Source: Nitrospinaceae bacterium
Lineage (GTDB): Bacteria > Nitrospinota > Nitrospinia > Nitrospinales > Nitrospinaceae
Assembly: GCA_024644405.1 (NCBI GenBank)
Contig: JAHELC010000001.1
Location: 72,854 to 136,853 of the forward strand
DNA: 64,000 bases
Reading direction: 5' to 3'
Shown: positions 29,308-39,534 of the stretch, one piece after another
How the letters are laid out: the number at the start of each line of letters is the position of its first letter
How positions within the stretch are numbered: position 1 is the stretch's first letter
The notes under the pieces: model-generated
Told to the model about the DNA's origin: nothing
Databases searched by the model: none
Seen by the model: the letters and a program-made list of their open reading frames with translations, nothing else
Translations under genes and position numbers: made by a program

Positions 29308-30909
29308 TTAATTACAAGCCAGAGAGGGTTTAAAAGGTAAAACCTTTGGACTACCCGCGATAGTTTCAGCCGCTTTCAATTTTTTATTCGCACGCCGTTT
29401 TCTCTTGATGGGATGCATTTTCGTTCTGGTGTGGTAGGGAATGATATTCTCAAGAACCTGCGGAAGCCGGTCGCAGGGTACATTTTCAAGAATTTTGACC
29501 GCCTGCTTGGGATGTGGTCCCGCCCGGCCGCCGACAAAAATATCAACCGCATCCACAATAGTCCCATCGACTTTTGCCTTTTTCCCAAGAAACCCTACAT
29601 CCGCAACTAAATGATTGCCGCATCCGGCGGGACAGCCCGACCAATGCATGGAAATCGGGCCGACTTTTTCAAGATCAAGTTTATCTTCCACCTGACGGGC
29701 GACATCTACCGCCTGACTCTTGGTTTCGATGGTCGCCAGATGGCAATAATCTTTCCCAACACAACTGACCAGATTTTTTTGGATGGCTGAGGGGGCATAT
29801 AGTAAATTCTTCAACGCTGGTTCTTCTAAAAAGTTTCCAAGACCCTTGTCCGTCACATGAGGAATGATCAGTGCTTGGTTGGGGGAAATCCGGATTTCTC
29901 CATTGCCATATTGATAGGCAAGCTCTCCCACCTGAAACAACTCTTCGGCCTGAATCCTCCCAACGATCACTTTCAATCCGACAAAATTCATCTTTGATTT
30001 TTTTTGCCTGAAGACTCCCATGTGGTCTTTAATTTCATTAAGCCTTTTATCCTGACCGGCACCTTCCAGCGGATGCTTCAGCCGCAGGACCAGTTCCTCA
30101 CGAAACCGATCTTCCCCCCATTCATCTAAAAGAAAGGCCAGACGGTTCTGAGTGCGGGAGTCCCGGCAACCGTGATCCCGATATAGCAGAATGATTTCCG
30201 CGCACACCTCCACCACTTCTTCGGGGTGAATAAATATATTCAATGGGGTTGCAATCCGGTACCCCCCAGAACCGAGCTTACCCCCAGCAAGAATGTTAAA
30301 GCCGATGTGTTCCTTTCCTGCAATTGTTTTGACAGCAGGAACCAATGCCAGGTCCTGAGTTTCTGTATGAAGGCAGTTGTCGGGGCATCCGGTAATGGCG
30401 ACATTGAATTTTCTGGGAAGATTCACAAACTCCGGATTGTTAAGGATATGCTGATTTAAAGCCCGGACCCAGGGCGAAGCATCGATGATTTCCTTCGGAT
30501 GTAATCCCGCTACGGGGCACCCCATAATGTTCCGCACATTATCAATTCCGGTTTGCAGAGAAGTCAGGCCAACCGATTCCAAAGCTTCAAAAACCGCGGC
30601 AATATTTTCAATTCGCAAATGACGTATTTGGAACTGCTGACGTGTGGTAATATCGATCACTCCATTTCCATAATGCTGTGCTATCCGCGACAACACCCGC
30701 AACTGATCCGTGGTCGCAAATCCGTTCGGTATGCGAACTCGGAGCATGAAAAATCCCGGAGTGGGTTTCCTTAAAAACAATCCGTACCATTTGAGCCTTT
30801 GGGCATCGTCCTCAGAAATCGATTCCCATCCATCGCGGGCAAAACGCGCCAAATCGTTTTTAACATCCAACACATTTTTTTCAGCTTTTAGTATTTCAAC
30901 TTTATTCAT
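29308..30909 (-). CDS. nirA: Ferredoxin-nitrite reductase (siroheme / 4Fe-4S)
   Basis: It reduces nitrite to ammonium with reduced ferredoxin. The 533 residues contain two ferrodoxin-like and siroheme halves: DITTRQQFQIRHL, GCPVAGL, and the siroheme 4Fe-4S cysteines in CVGKDYC and HWSGCPAGCGNH. The variant of the last motif is closer to NirA than to sulfite reductase (which usually has TACPN or GCPN), but sulfite reductase is not excluded. The C-terminal 40 residues are Lys/Arg-rich. First gene of nirA-FNT. Confidence 0.88.
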   Translation of the reverse strand: MNKVEILKAEKNVLDVKNDLARFARDGWESISEDDAQRLKWYGLFLRKPTPGFFMLRVRIPNGFATTDQLRVLSRIAQHYGNGVIDITTRQQFQIRHLRIENIAAVFEALESVGLTSLQTGIDNVRNIMGCPVAGLHPKEIIDASPWVRALNQHILNNPEFVNLPRKFNVAITGCPDNCLHTETQDLALVPAVKTIAGKEHIGFNILAGGKLGSGGYRIATPLNIFIHPEEVVEVCAEIILLYRDHGCRDSRTQNRLAFLLDEWGEDRFREELVLRLKHPLEGAGQDKRLNEIKDHMGVFRQKKSKMNFVGLKVIVGRIQAEELFQVGELAYQYGNGEIRISPNQALIIPHVTDKGLGNFLEEPALKNLLYAPSAIQKNLVSCVGKDYCHLATIETKSQAVDVARQVEDKLDLEKVGPISMHWSGCPAGCGNHLVADVGFLGKKAKVDGTIVDAVDIFVGGRAGPHPKQAVKILENVPCDRLPQVLENIIPYHTRTKMHPIKRKRRANKKLKAAETIAGSPKVLPFKPSLACN

Positions 30910-31412
30910 TAGAATCCCAAATCAAAATTTCAACTATTCAGCGGGCTGAGTATTCCAAACTCAACTCATAAGCCTCTTGTAAAGCAATTCCCGTGCCATT
31001 TTGAAAAATTAACCTGCAAACGGTGGATATTGCTCCAAGGAAAGAGGTTTTAACGGAAACAGAAAAGGTAGGAAAGCCTGGCATTGCTCACTGGAATGCT
31101 TAATTAAAGAAGTAATACCCTCAACCCATGCTACAAAATGAAGCAGACTTGACCCTGTAAGTTGAACTACATATTAAGTTGGAGTGTAAGTCTTCAAATA
31201 AATACGGAGGAACTACCACAGCCAAAGCACTGTGTGATCGAACCCATTGTATTCAGACGATTGAGAAGTAACAGTATGAATGTCCGCTTTTGGCCGTTTG
31301 GAGGTATTCGATTTTGAACTGAGACGCTACTGGAAATTTCCACGCATTGATTTATACTTCAGTTTTCTGCATAATCGCCATTCGTTTGTCCCATTCAACC
31401 TGAAAGACATTC
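30910..31412. other. Divergent intergenic region nirA-proS (503 bp)
   Basis: No convincing gene. A possible promoter TTGACC (31149-31154), 17 bp, TATTAA (31172-31177) points to proS. Between about 31170 and 31260 a short frame reads KYGGTTTAKALCDRT before a stop, vaguely like a transposase or helix-turn-helix fragment, but too short to call. Nothing else is seen. Confidence 0.35.
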
Positions 31413-33122
31413 ATGTACTATTCGAAATCGTTCATCCCGACACTGAAACAATCACCGACCGACGCCGAAGTGGTCAGCCACAAGCTGATGGTGCGCGCCG
31501 GGATGATCCGGCAACTGGCCGCAGGGATTTACTCCATCCTGCCCCTCGGCCTGCGCGTGCTGAAAAAAGTGGAGCAGATCATTCGCGAGGAGATGGACCG
31601 GATTGGCGGCCAGGAGGTGTTCCTGCCCAGCATCCAGCCCGCCGAACTGTGGCAGGAGAGCGGACGGTGGGAACTGTACGGCAAGGAACTCATGCGGCTC
31701 CAGGACCGGCACGACCGCGAGTTCTGCTACGGACCCACGCATGAAGAAGTGATCACCGATATTATCCGCCGCGAGATCAAGTCCTACCGCCAGCTCCCCC
31801 TGCTCACGTACCAGATCCAAACCAAGTTCCGGGACGAAGTGCGCCCCCGCTTCGGCGTGATGCGCGGACGCGAATTCATGATGAAAGACGCTTACAGTTT
31901 CCATGCCGATGAAACCAGCGTTCAGGACATGTACGAAAACATGAAGCAGGCCTACTCCAACACCTTCCGGCGGTGTGGGTTGGACTTCAAAATGGTGGAA
32001 GCCGACAGCGGCACCATCGGCGGCAGTTTTTCTCACGAGTTCATGGTGCTGGCTGATTCGGGAGAAGACGCCGTCGCGTTCTGCGACGCCTGCGACTACG
32101 CGTCCAACGTGGAGAAAGCCGCCGCACGTATCCCTGCCCCGGTCCCGCCTCCAAAAAAATTGGACGACTTGAAAAAAATCCCAACCCCCGGAAAAAAATC
32201 CGTGGAGGACGTAACGAAATTTCTCAAGGTTTCTCCTCAGCAAATCGTCAAAACCATCATCCTGGAAAATGAAAACGGCCTGGTGGCGGGCCTGGTGCGG
32301 GGCGACCGGCAGATCAACCCCGTCAAACTCAAAAACCTGATCGGGTGCGACTGGCTCCATCACGCTCCCGAATCTTTGATCACTTCCAAAACAAAAATTC
32401 CCTGCGGCTTCATCGGACCGGTGAAACTGGACATGAAGGTCTACGCCGACCACGAAGTCGCCGTCATGCACAATTTTGTGACCGGCGCCAACACCAAGGA
32501 CGCCCACTACACCGGCGTACAATTTGAACGGGATATAAAAGCCGCTCAGGTCGGCGACCTGCATGAAGTGCAGGAAGGCGACCCCTGCCCCAAATGCGAC
32601 AAGGGGCGCTACCAGGTGAAACGCGGCATCGAGGTGGGGCATATCTTCATTCTGGGCACCAAATACAGTTCCTCCATGAAAGCCAATTTTCTGGACGAGC
32701 ATGGCAAGGAAAACCCGATGATCATGGGATGCTATGGCATCGGCGTGGGGCGCACCGCCGCCGCGGCCATCGAACAGAATCATGATGACAAGGGCATCAT
32801 TTGGCCCGCCCCGCTCGCCCCTTTTCAGGTGGTGGTCATTCCGGTCAAATTTGAAGAGCACAGCCAGCGCGCCGCCTGCGAGGAGGCCTACAAAATCCTT
32901 GGCGAACTGGGTATAGAAACCCTGCTGGACGACCGCCCGGAGCGCCTCGGGGTCAAATTCAAGGACGCCGAACTCCTGGGAATCCCCCTCCAGATCATTA
33001 TCGGCCCGAAGAACCTTGAAAACGGCCAAATTGAGATAAAGTCAAGAAAAACGGGAGTTTCCGAGCTTATCGACTTCCCCGCCGGTCTCCAGGATATCCC
33101 CAACCGGCTCAAAAACTCCTGA
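31413..33122 (+). CDS. proS: Prolyl-tRNA synthetase (bacterial type, with editing domain)
   Basis: It charges tRNA-Pro. The 569-residue class II synthetase has the motif 1 region (LPLGLRVLKKVEQIIREEMD), motif 2 FRDEVRPRFGVMRGREFMMKD, an inserted YbaK-like editing domain at about residues 225-400 (VTKFLKVSPQQIVKT) and motif 3 GIGVGRTAAAAIEQ. The length and INS domain identify the bacterial form. Confidence 0.96.
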   Translation: MYYSKSFIPTLKQSPTDAEVVSHKLMVRAGMIRQLAAGIYSILPLGLRVLKKVEQIIREEMDRIGGQEVFLPSIQPAELWQESGRWELYGKELMRLQDRHDREFCYGPTHEEVITDIIRREIKSYRQLPLLTYQIQTKFRDEVRPRFGVMRGREFMMKDAYSFHADETSVQDMYENMKQAYSNTFRRCGLDFKMVEADSGTIGGSFSHEFMVLADSGEDAVAFCDACDYASNVEKAAARIPAPVPPPKKLDDLKKIPTPGKKSVEDVTKFLKVSPQQIVKTIILENENGLVAGLVRGDRQINPVKLKNLIGCDWLHHAPESLITSKTKIPCGFIGPVKLDMKVYADHEVAVMHNFVTGANTKDAHYTGVQFERDIKAAQVGDLHEVQEGDPCPKCDKGRYQVKRGIEVGHIFILGTKYSSSMKANFLDEHGKENPMIMGCYGIGVGRTAAAAIEQNHDDKGIIWPAPLAPFQVVVIPVKFEEHSQRAACEEAYKILGELGIETLLDDRPERLGVKFKDAELLGIPLQIIIGPKNLENGQIEIKSRKTGVSELIDFPAGLQDIPNRLKNS

Positions 33123-33149
33123 CATCCCGGCCCAAAATCGACATTTTTC

Positions 33150-33178
33150 TTGCAGGCACCGCAGGGATTATGTAAAAT
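33150..33178 (+). promoter_or_regulatory. Promoter of the rimP-nusA-infB operon
   Basis: TTGCAG (33150-33155), 17 bp, TAAAAT (33173-33178). The predicted start is near 33185, only about 20 nt before the stem-loop terminator. Confidence 0.55.
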
Positions 33179-33201
33179 CGTGACAAATTTAAAGGGCTGC
33201 T

Positions 33202-33228
33202 AAGCGGGCTCTCTGGCCCGCTTTTTTT
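33202..33228 (+). terminator. Intrinsic terminator / attenuator before rimP
   Basis: AAGCGGGC (33202-33209), six-base loop, GCCCGCTT (33216-33223) and then a T run to 33228. It may end proS transcription, but it lies downstream of the rimP promoter, so it would also act on the rimP operon leader. Confidence 0.75.
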
Positions 33229-33351
33229 GTATGGGCCTTAGTTATCAAAAATTTATATCGATTTTTCAGACTTCGATTGTTTCGAAGGGCATTATTTTCA
33301 TTACAACTATTATTGGTTCTTGTTCTTTCTCAAATCATGGGAGCCCCGAAA

Positions 33352-33813
33352 ATGGGTAAAGGCTCGGTTACGGAATCCATCGAAGAGCTGGTGACTCCGA
33401 TCATTAATGAGAACCGCCTTGAACTGGTCGACGTTGAGTATAAAAAGGAAGGTAAAAACTGGTTTCTGAGAATATTTATCGATAAAGAAGGCGGAGTCAC
33501 GGTAGACGACTGCACACGGGTCAGTCGCCAAATTGAAGATTTGATTGAGGTGGAAGAAGTCGTTCCCTCAAGTTACATCCTGGAAGTTTCCTCACCCGGG
33601 TTGGACCGGCCTCTTAAAAAGGAAGAAGATTTTCTTCGGTTCAAGGGCAAACGCGCCCACGTAACCACTTACACTCCCATCCATCAGCAGAAGAACTTTA
33701 AGGGAACCATCCGTGATTTTCAGGAGGATGTGCTGTTTCTGGAAATCGATCGCCAACACGTGGAAATCCCCAAGAACCAAATCGCCAAAGCCAGACTGGA
33801 AATAGAGTTTTAA
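33352..33813 (+). CDS. rimP: Ribosome maturation factor RimP
   Basis: RimP helps assemble the 30S subunit. The 153 residues contain ELVDVEYKKEG, the conserved VDDCTRVSRQIEDLIE and EVSSPGLDRPL, and the Sm-like C-terminal domain. The start at 33352 has GGGAG eight bases upstream; the longer frame from 33277 adds an unrelated hydrophobic stretch. It heads the rimP-nusA-infB operon. Confidence 0.93.
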   Translation: MGKGSVTESIEELVTPIINENRLELVDVEYKKEGKNWFLRIFIDKEGGVTVDDCTRVSRQIEDLIEVEEVVPSSYILEVSSPGLDRPLKKEEDFLRFKGKRAHVTTYTPIHQQKNFKGTIRDFQEDVLFLEIDRQHVEIPKNQIAKARLEIEF

Positions 33814-33818
33814 CGAAT

Positions 33819-35441
33819 ATGAGCATTGAAGTCATACATATCATTGAGCAGTTGTGCCGGGAAAAAGGCATCGACAAGGATTTTCTGGTCGATGCGGTAA
33901 AAACCGCGGTGGAAGCCGCTGCGCGCAAAAAGCTTCCGCACGTGGAAAATCTCGTTACCCAGTTCAACGAAGAAAACGGCGAAGCGGAAATCTGGGCGGA
34001 GCAATCCGTCGTGGACACCATAGAAGACCCGGAAAACCAGATCCTGCTGAAAGATGCGGTCAAAATATCTCCCGACGCCCAGGTTGGGGAAATCGTTCTG
34101 GTCAAACAGGAGTTGAGGGATCTCGGTCGAATTGCCGCGCAACTGGCCAAGCAGGTCATTCTGCAAAAAGTCCGGGAAGCGGAAATTGAAATCACCTACA
34201 ACGAATTTCAGGAAAGAAAAGGCGATCTGATCAACGGCATCGTTCAACGCTTTGAACACGGAGACATCATCGTCGAATTGGGTAAGGCCGAAGGCATTCT
34301 CCCCCGGCGCGAGCAGGTGTTCCGCGAGGCTTTCAACCGCGGCGACCGAATCCGGGCATACGTGGTAGACATTCGAAAGACTTCCAAAAACGCCCTGGTC
34401 ATTCTTTCCCGGACCCATGTCGGGCTCATAGAACGCCTGTTCGAACTGGAGGTTCCCGAAATCAGTGAGGGCATGGTGGAGATCATGGGTATCGTACGCG
34501 AACCCAACGGCCGCACCAAAATAGCCGTTCGCACCAACGACCGGGATATCGACGCGGTCGGCGCCTGTGTCGGCATGCGCGGCATGCGCGTTCAGGCCAT
34601 TGTCCAGGAACTGCGCGGAGAAAAAATCGATATCGTCGAATATTCCGAGGACCCGGAAGTGTTCATTCGAAACGCGCTGAGCCCGGCTAAAATTTCCCGG
34701 ATTATCGCCAACAAGGAAGAGAATCACATGACCATTATCGTGGCGGATGATCAGATGTCACTTGCCATAGGAAAAAAAGGCCAGAATGTGCGTCTCGCCG
34801 CAAAATTGGTGAAATGGAAAATTGACATCAAAAACGAATCCGAAACCGGTGGCGGCCTTCTGGAAGCTTCGGGCCTGCTGCCCCGCAAGGAATCTCCCAC
34901 GGAAGATTTCCTTGAAATCATCAAAAACGCCAAGGGATTTGGAGAAAAAATCGTCGCCATTCTCTTCACCAATAATGTAGTGAGCTTTGAGGAAGTCATC
35001 AACCGGGGCGTCGAGGGGTTGACCCAGATTACCGGCATTGGCCCCAAAAAGGCCGAGGCTATTTTTGAGTTTTCCCAGAATTATATCAGCCAGTTAGCCG
35101 AAGCGACACCGGCCGCTGAAGAAGTTGCTGGCGAAGAAGATGATGCGGTCACCACTCCCCAGGCGGAAGGGGAGGAAATCGAAACAGAAGAAGCTTCCGC
35201 TGCCAGTGAAGAAGTTGAGGAAGAAGCCGCGGAAGAGGACCAGGAGTTTCCGGTGAGCGACCTGCCCGAAATGGACCCGGCCATCATCCAGATATTGGAA
35301 AGCAATGGTTTCCAAACCATTGCGGAGTTATCGGTGACCCCGGCGGAGGAACTGGTTGCCCTGGAAGGCATCGACGAGGCTTTGGCAAACAGTCTGGTGG
35401 AACAAGCCCGGCTGCATATGGAAAAATTTGAAAATGTTTAA
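33819..35441 (+). CDS. nusA: Transcription termination/antitermination factor NusA
   Basis: NusA binds RNA polymerase and controls pausing, termination and antitermination. The 540 residues have the N-terminal polymerase-binding domain, S1 (GDIIVELGKAEGILPRREQ), KH1/KH2 (VGACVGMRGMRVQAI, LAIGKKGQNVRLAAKL) and two C-terminal helix-hairpin-helix repeats separated by a highly acidic linker (about residues 432-480). The acidic linker is longer than usual. It follows rimP by 5 bp. Confidence 0.96.
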   Translation: MSIEVIHIIEQLCREKGIDKDFLVDAVKTAVEAAARKKLPHVENLVTQFNEENGEAEIWAEQSVVDTIEDPENQILLKDAVKISPDAQVGEIVLVKQELRDLGRIAAQLAKQVILQKVREAEIEITYNEFQERKGDLINGIVQRFEHGDIIVELGKAEGILPRREQVFREAFNRGDRIRAYVVDIRKTSKNALVILSRTHVGLIERLFELEVPEISEGMVEIMGIVREPNGRTKIAVRTNDRDIDAVGACVGMRGMRVQAIVQELRGEKIDIVEYSEDPEVFIRNALSPAKISRIIANKEENHMTIIVADDQMSLAIGKKGQNVRLAAKLVKWKIDIKNESETGGGLLEASGLLPRKESPTEDFLEIIKNAKGFGEKIVAILFTNNVVSFEEVINRGVEGLTQITGIGPKKAEAIFEFSQNYISQLAEATPAAEEVAGEEDDAVTTPQAEGEEIETEEASAASEEVEEEAAEEDQEFPVSDLPEMDPAIIQILESNGFQTIAELSVTPAEELVALEGIDEALANSLVEQARLHMEKFENV

Positions 35442-35508
35442 GAAGGAAACCGCCATGGGTCAATAACCTGTCGCTTGCTTTTCCCTTACAGCATTAGGAG
35501 AACTTTCA

Positions 35509-37869
35509 TTGGGAAAAATCAGAATCAATAAATTGGCGTTGGAATTGAACATCCCCAACGACAAGATCATCGACGAACTCAAGAAGAAGGACTACCCCGT
35601 CAAGAATCACATGAGTTCCATCGATGGCGAGGCGGTGGAGTTTATCCGTGGTCTGTTCACGGACAAATCCGTAACCAAGGCGAAGAAAAAAACCGCCACC
35701 AAAAAAACCGCCGCCAAAAAAGAATCCACGGTCGCCAAACCCATCACCGCCAAAACCGCCGCCAAAGCCGCCGCCAAAAAGAAAGCGGACCAGGAGAAAA
35801 AAGCCAAAGAAGAGGCTAAAAAGCCCAAGGCCGCTCCTGCCAAAGCAAAAGCCAAAACCGCTGCAAAACCCAAAACGGCCGCCGCCAAAGCCCCAAAGGA
35901 AGAAGTCGATTCCGAAAAGCACAAGACTTCCCGAAAACTGGGACTGAAAGTCGTCGTCAAACCGGAGGAGGTGGAAAAGAAAAAGGAATCCAAGGCTCCC
36001 AAGGAAAAACCGGCCGCCAAAAAGAAAAAAGAGGAACCTAAATCTGTCCCCGTTAAAAAGGCCGAGGAAAAACAACCGCTGGAGACGCCTCCGGCTGAAG
36101 CGCCCACTGAGGAAGAAGTATTTGAAGTCGTCCAACTGATGGACAACATGCCCCTGCGCGATGTGGCCGAAAAATTAAAATGCACCCCCAACGATATCAT
36201 TATGGATTTGATGACCCTGGGCTCCATGGCCACCATCAACCAGAGTCTGAGTCTGGAGGTCGCTTCTAAAATTGCCGATCAAAGAGGGTTTGAAGTGGAA
36301 GTCATTACCCCGGAATCGGAACTCGGTTTTGAGGAAGAGGAAGAGGAGGATTCACCCAAGGACCACATTCCCCGGCCGCCGATCGTTACAATCATGGGGC
36401 ATGTCGATCACGGCAAAACCTCCCTGCTGGACGCTATCCGGAAAACCAATGTCACCGGCGATGAAGCCGGGGGAATCACCCAGCACATCGGGGCCTACCA
36501 GGTCAAAATCAAGGATTCGACGATTACCTTTCTTGATACGCCGGGCCATGAAGCCTTTACCGCCATGCGGGCACGCGGGGCACAGGTCACCGATCTCGTC
36601 GTCCTGGTGGTGGCCGCCGACGACGGCATCAAGCCGCAAACCCTGGAAGCCATCCACCATGCCAACGCGGGGGGTGTGCCCTTACTGGTGGCCATCAATA
36701 AAATCGACAAACCCGACGCCAAACCCGACGAAGTCCAAAAACAGTTGGCCGATCAGGGACTGCTCCCGGAAGAATGGGGAGGACAAACGATTTACACCAA
36801 GGTATCCGCCAAAGAGGGAAAAGGCATTGACCACCTGCTCGAAATGATTCTTTTGCAGGCCGAAGTCATGGAATTGAAAGCGAACCCCAAAGTCGGAGCT
36901 CGCGGCGTCATTATCGAATCACACCTGGACAAAGGCCGGGGTCCGGTAGCAACATTGATGGTCCAAAAAGGTCAACTCAAAGTAGGCGATCCGTTCATTG
37001 CCGGAAACTTTTTCGGGAAGGTACGCGCCATGGCGAATGACCAGGGCAAGGAAATCCAAAAGGCCTCCTTGAGCACGCCGGTGGAAGTCATCGGCCTACC
37101 GGAGGTTCCGACTCCCGGCGACAGCTTTCTGGTGGTTAAGGACGAAAAGCGGGCCCGCCAGCTCAGCAACCTGAAAATCCAACGGAAACGCGAATCGGTC
37201 CTGTCTCAGAAACCCCGCATCACCATGGAAGATTTGCATCAGCAGATCGTCGAAGGAAAAATCCAGGAATTGAATCTGATCATCAAGGCCGATGTCCAGG
37301 GCTCCATCCAGGCCGTTCAGGAAGCCTTCAACAAACTGGAAACCGACAAGGTGCGGGTGAAAATCATTCATGATGCGGTGGGGGGAATTACCGAATCGGA
37401 TATTCTTCTGGCCAGCGCTTCCAACGCCTTGATCATCGGATTCAACGTGAGGCCCACCTTCAAAGCCGAGACCATGGCCGCCCAGGAAAAAGTGGACGTG
37501 CGGCTGTACAGCATCATTTATGATGCCATCGAGGACATCCAAAAAGCCCTGGAAGGTCTGCTCGAGCCGACCTTCCGCGAAAAAATCATGGGACGGGCCG
37601 AGGTACGGAAGGTGTTTTCCATGCCTAAAATCGGCGTTATCGCCGGGTGCCAGGTCATTTCCGGAATCCTCGAACGCAACAGCAAAGCCCGGCTGGTTCG
37701 GGACAATGTCGTCGTGTACGAGGGCAAAATCCAATCCCTGAGACGTTTCAAAGACGATGTCAAGGAAGTCGCATCGGGTTATGAGTGCGGCCTGGCGCTG
37801 GACAAGTATCAGGACTTGAAACAGGGAGATATCGTCGAGCCGTTTGTCCTGGAGGAAGTTGCCCCTTGA
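35509..37869 (+). CDS. infB: Translation initiation factor IF-2
   Basis: IF-2 is the GTPase that places fMet-tRNA on the 30S subunit. The 786-residue protein has an N-terminal IF2-N domain, a long Lys/Ala-rich basic linker (about residues 60-200), a second IF2-N motif and the G domain: G1 GHVDHGKT, G2 GGITQHIG, G3 DTPGHEAF, G4 NKID. The TTG start has AGGAG upstream. It lies 67 bp after nusA in the same operon. Confidence 0.97.
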   Translation: MGKIRINKLALELNIPNDKIIDELKKKDYPVKNHMSSIDGEAVEFIRGLFTDKSVTKAKKKTATKKTAAKKESTVAKPITAKTAAKAAAKKKADQEKKAKEEAKKPKAAPAKAKAKTAAKPKTAAAKAPKEEVDSEKHKTSRKLGLKVVVKPEEVEKKKESKAPKEKPAAKKKKEEPKSVPVKKAEEKQPLETPPAEAPTEEEVFEVVQLMDNMPLRDVAEKLKCTPNDIIMDLMTLGSMATINQSLSLEVASKIADQRGFEVEVITPESELGFEEEEEEDSPKDHIPRPPIVTIMGHVDHGKTSLLDAIRKTNVTGDEAGGITQHIGAYQVKIKDSTITFLDTPGHEAFTAMRARGAQVTDLVVLVVAADDGIKPQTLEAIHHANAGGVPLLVAINKIDKPDAKPDEVQKQLADQGLLPEEWGGQTIYTKVSAKEGKGIDHLLEMILLQAEVMELKANPKVGARGVIIESHLDKGRGPVATLMVQKGQLKVGDPFIAGNFFGKVRAMANDQGKEIQKASLSTPVEVIGLPEVPTPGDSFLVVKDEKRARQLSNLKIQRKRESVLSQKPRITMEDLHQQIVEGKIQELNLIIKADVQGSIQAVQEAFNKLETDKVRVKIIHDAVGGITESDILLASASNALIIGFNVRPTFKAETMAAQEKVDVRLYSIIYDAIEDIQKALEGLLEPTFREKIMGRAEVRKVFSMPKIGVIAGCQVISGILERNSKARLVRDNVVVYEGKIQSLRRFKDDVKEVASGYECGLALDKYQDLKQGDIVEPFVLEEVAP

Positions 37870-37898
37870 TCGCCGAACTGGAAACCAGAGGAACCGCC

Positions 37899-38204
37899 AT
37901 GCATCTTGGGTATTGTTCATTGAAGTTTTTTTTACACGGAAACGATTCTTTGAAAGGCAAGCGGAAGGTGATCCGGGCCATCAAAGACCGGCTGAAGAAT
38001 AAGTTCAACGTATCCATAGCAGAAGTTGGCGATCAGGACGTCTGGCAAAACATTCACCTGGGAATCGCCGCGGTCAATTCGGACGCTCAATACCTGGATG
38101 GACTGTTCAAGCAAATGGTGAATTTCGTCGACAACATGCATCTGGCGGAGATGACCCACTGCCAGACTGAAATCATCAATGTGAACGACGGTTACTCGGA
38201 TTAA
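37899..38204 (+). CDS. DUF503 family protein
   Basis: This 101-residue protein matches DUF503 (YlxP type): DSLKGKRKVIRAIKDRLKNK, VSIAEVGDQDVWQ, GIAAVNSD. Its place between infB and rbfA is typical in firmicutes and deltaproteobacteria, but the role is unknown. The ATG at 37899 is preceded by AGAGGA; the longer frame from 37785 lies inside infB. Confidence 0.88.
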   Translation: MHLGYCSLKFFLHGNDSLKGKRKVIRAIKDRLKNKFNVSIAEVGDQDVWQNIHLGIAAVNSDAQYLDGLFKQMVNFVDNMHLAEMTHCQTEIINVNDGYSD

Positions 38205-38223
38205 GGAAGAATAGAAGAAAGTC

Positions 38224-38571
38224 ATGTTTCGATATAAACGATCACAGCGAGTGCAGGAACTTCTCCTTGAGGAAATCTCCAAACTGATTCAGCATGGTTT
38301 GAAGGATCCACGAATCGGCTTCGTAACCGTCACCCGGATCGAATTGAGCGACAATCTCAAAAATGCCAGGGTGTTTGTCAGCATTATGGGGAGTGAAGAG
38401 GAAAAGGAAAACTCGATCAAAGGGCTGAACAGCGCCAAAGGATACCTCCGGAGTTGTCTCGGCAAGAATTTGTATCTGAAGCATATCCCCGAATTGCACT
38501 TCAAGCTGGACGAAACAGCCGACCATGTCGAAAAAATCACCAAAATCATCGGCGAATGGAACCATGAATAA
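38224..38571 (+). CDS. rbfA: Ribosome-binding factor A
   Basis: RbfA assists 16S 5' end maturation. The 115-residue KH-fold protein has KRSQRVQELLLEEISKLI, DPRIGFVTVTRIELSDNL and LKHIPELHFKLDETADH, with a typical length. It overlaps truB by 8 bp. Confidence 0.95.
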   Translation: MFRYKRSQRVQELLLEEISKLIQHGLKDPRIGFVTVTRIELSDNLKNARVFVSIMGSEEEKENSIKGLNSAKGYLRSCLGKNLYLKHIPELHFKLDETADHVEKITKIIGEWNHE

Positions 38572-39493
38572 TATCCTGAATCTGTACAAACCCGTGGGCC
38601 CTTCCTCCTTTTTTATGGTGCAATCCGTCAAAAGAACGCTCAAGGTCAAGAAAGCGGGCCACATCGGTACCCTGGACCCCAAAGCCGAGGGGGTACTCCC
38701 GATCTGCCTCGATCGGTCCACGCGCCTGATTCAGTTTCTGGTCAGCCTGCCCAAAGTCTATCGGGCCACCATGACCCTTGGAATAGCGACAGATACACAG
38801 GATGCGACCGGCCAGGTACTGTCCACCCAGGACGCCAATTCCATCACCGAGCCGCAGGTCCGGGAAGTTCTGGCCGGATTTCAGGGGGAACAGGAGCAGA
38901 TTCCCCCCATGTACTCCGCCAAGAAAAAAAACGGGGTCCCGCTGTACAAATTAGCGAGAAACGGCATAACGACCGACAGAAAACCAGTCACCCTGCAGAT
39001 TTATTCCATCGATTTCCTTAAAAAAGAGGACAATCAGGTCACCTTCAGGGTAAAATGCTCCGCAGGAACGTATATCCGCACCTTGTGCCATGATGTCGGT
39101 GAGGCCCTCGGTTGCGGGGCGCACATGTCTCAACTGGTCCGGGAACAAGTCGGCCGGTTCGATGTTCAGTCTTCGCTGACCATTGAGGAGTTGAGCCAAG
39201 CCCAGGATGACGGGACCCTGGCTCAAAAGTTATTGGAAACGGAAACGGTTCTGGATTTCCTTCCGGAAATCAAAGTCAACCCGGATTTTGTCGCTTCCAT
39301 TGCCCATGGCAAGCCTTTAACTAAAATTGCGGTGATGGAAACGCCCGAACACTTCCAGCCTGGAATGAACCTCCGGGTCACCGGAGAAGACGGACGCATA
39401 GCAGCGATCGTCGAACCGGTGGTGGATGAAGAGGGGTTTCGAACACTGGACCCCCGGGACACTGCATTTAAATTGAAACGAGTACTGATTTAG
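38564..39493 (+). CDS. truB: tRNA pseudouridine-55 synthase TruB
   Basis: It makes pseudouridine 55 in the T arm. The 309 residues contain the catalytic Asp motif GTLDPKAEGVLP, YRATMTLG, and KCSAGTYIRTLCHD, followed by a C-terminal PUA-like region. The ATG at 38564 overlaps the end of rbfA; the earlier in-frame codon lies deeper in rbfA. ribF, which often follows truB, is missing here. Confidence 0.94.
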   Translation: MNNILNLYKPVGPSSFFMVQSVKRTLKVKKAGHIGTLDPKAEGVLPICLDRSTRLIQFLVSLPKVYRATMTLGIATDTQDATGQVLSTQDANSITEPQVREVLAGFQGEQEQIPPMYSAKKKNGVPLYKLARNGITTDRKPVTLQIYSIDFLKKEDNQVTFRVKCSAGTYIRTLCHDVGEALGCGAHMSQLVREQVGRFDVQSSLTIEELSQAQDDGTLAQKLLETETVLDFLPEIKVNPDFVASIAHGKPLTKIAVMETPEHFQPGMNLRVTGEDGRIAAIVEPVVDEEGFRTLDPRDTAFKLKRVLI

Positions 39494-39534
39494 AAGGAAC
39501 CCTATTTATTTTAATGAATGATGGGAGCCGATTT

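Noticed and set aside
31452-33029. 525-codon open frame antisense to proS
   Set aside because: It mirrors the codon bias of proS, shows no motif, and would lie wholly opposite a conserved synthetase.
35680-35900. Possible DNA repeat array in the Lys/Ala-rich part of infB
   Set aside because: Repetition is at the amino-acid level (AAK), irregular in DNA, usual for IF-2 linkers.
35506-36135. Gly/Phe-rich protein antisense to infB
   Set aside because: It is the complement of the Lys/Ala linker of IF-2 (AAG/GCC codons give CTT/GGC); not a gene.
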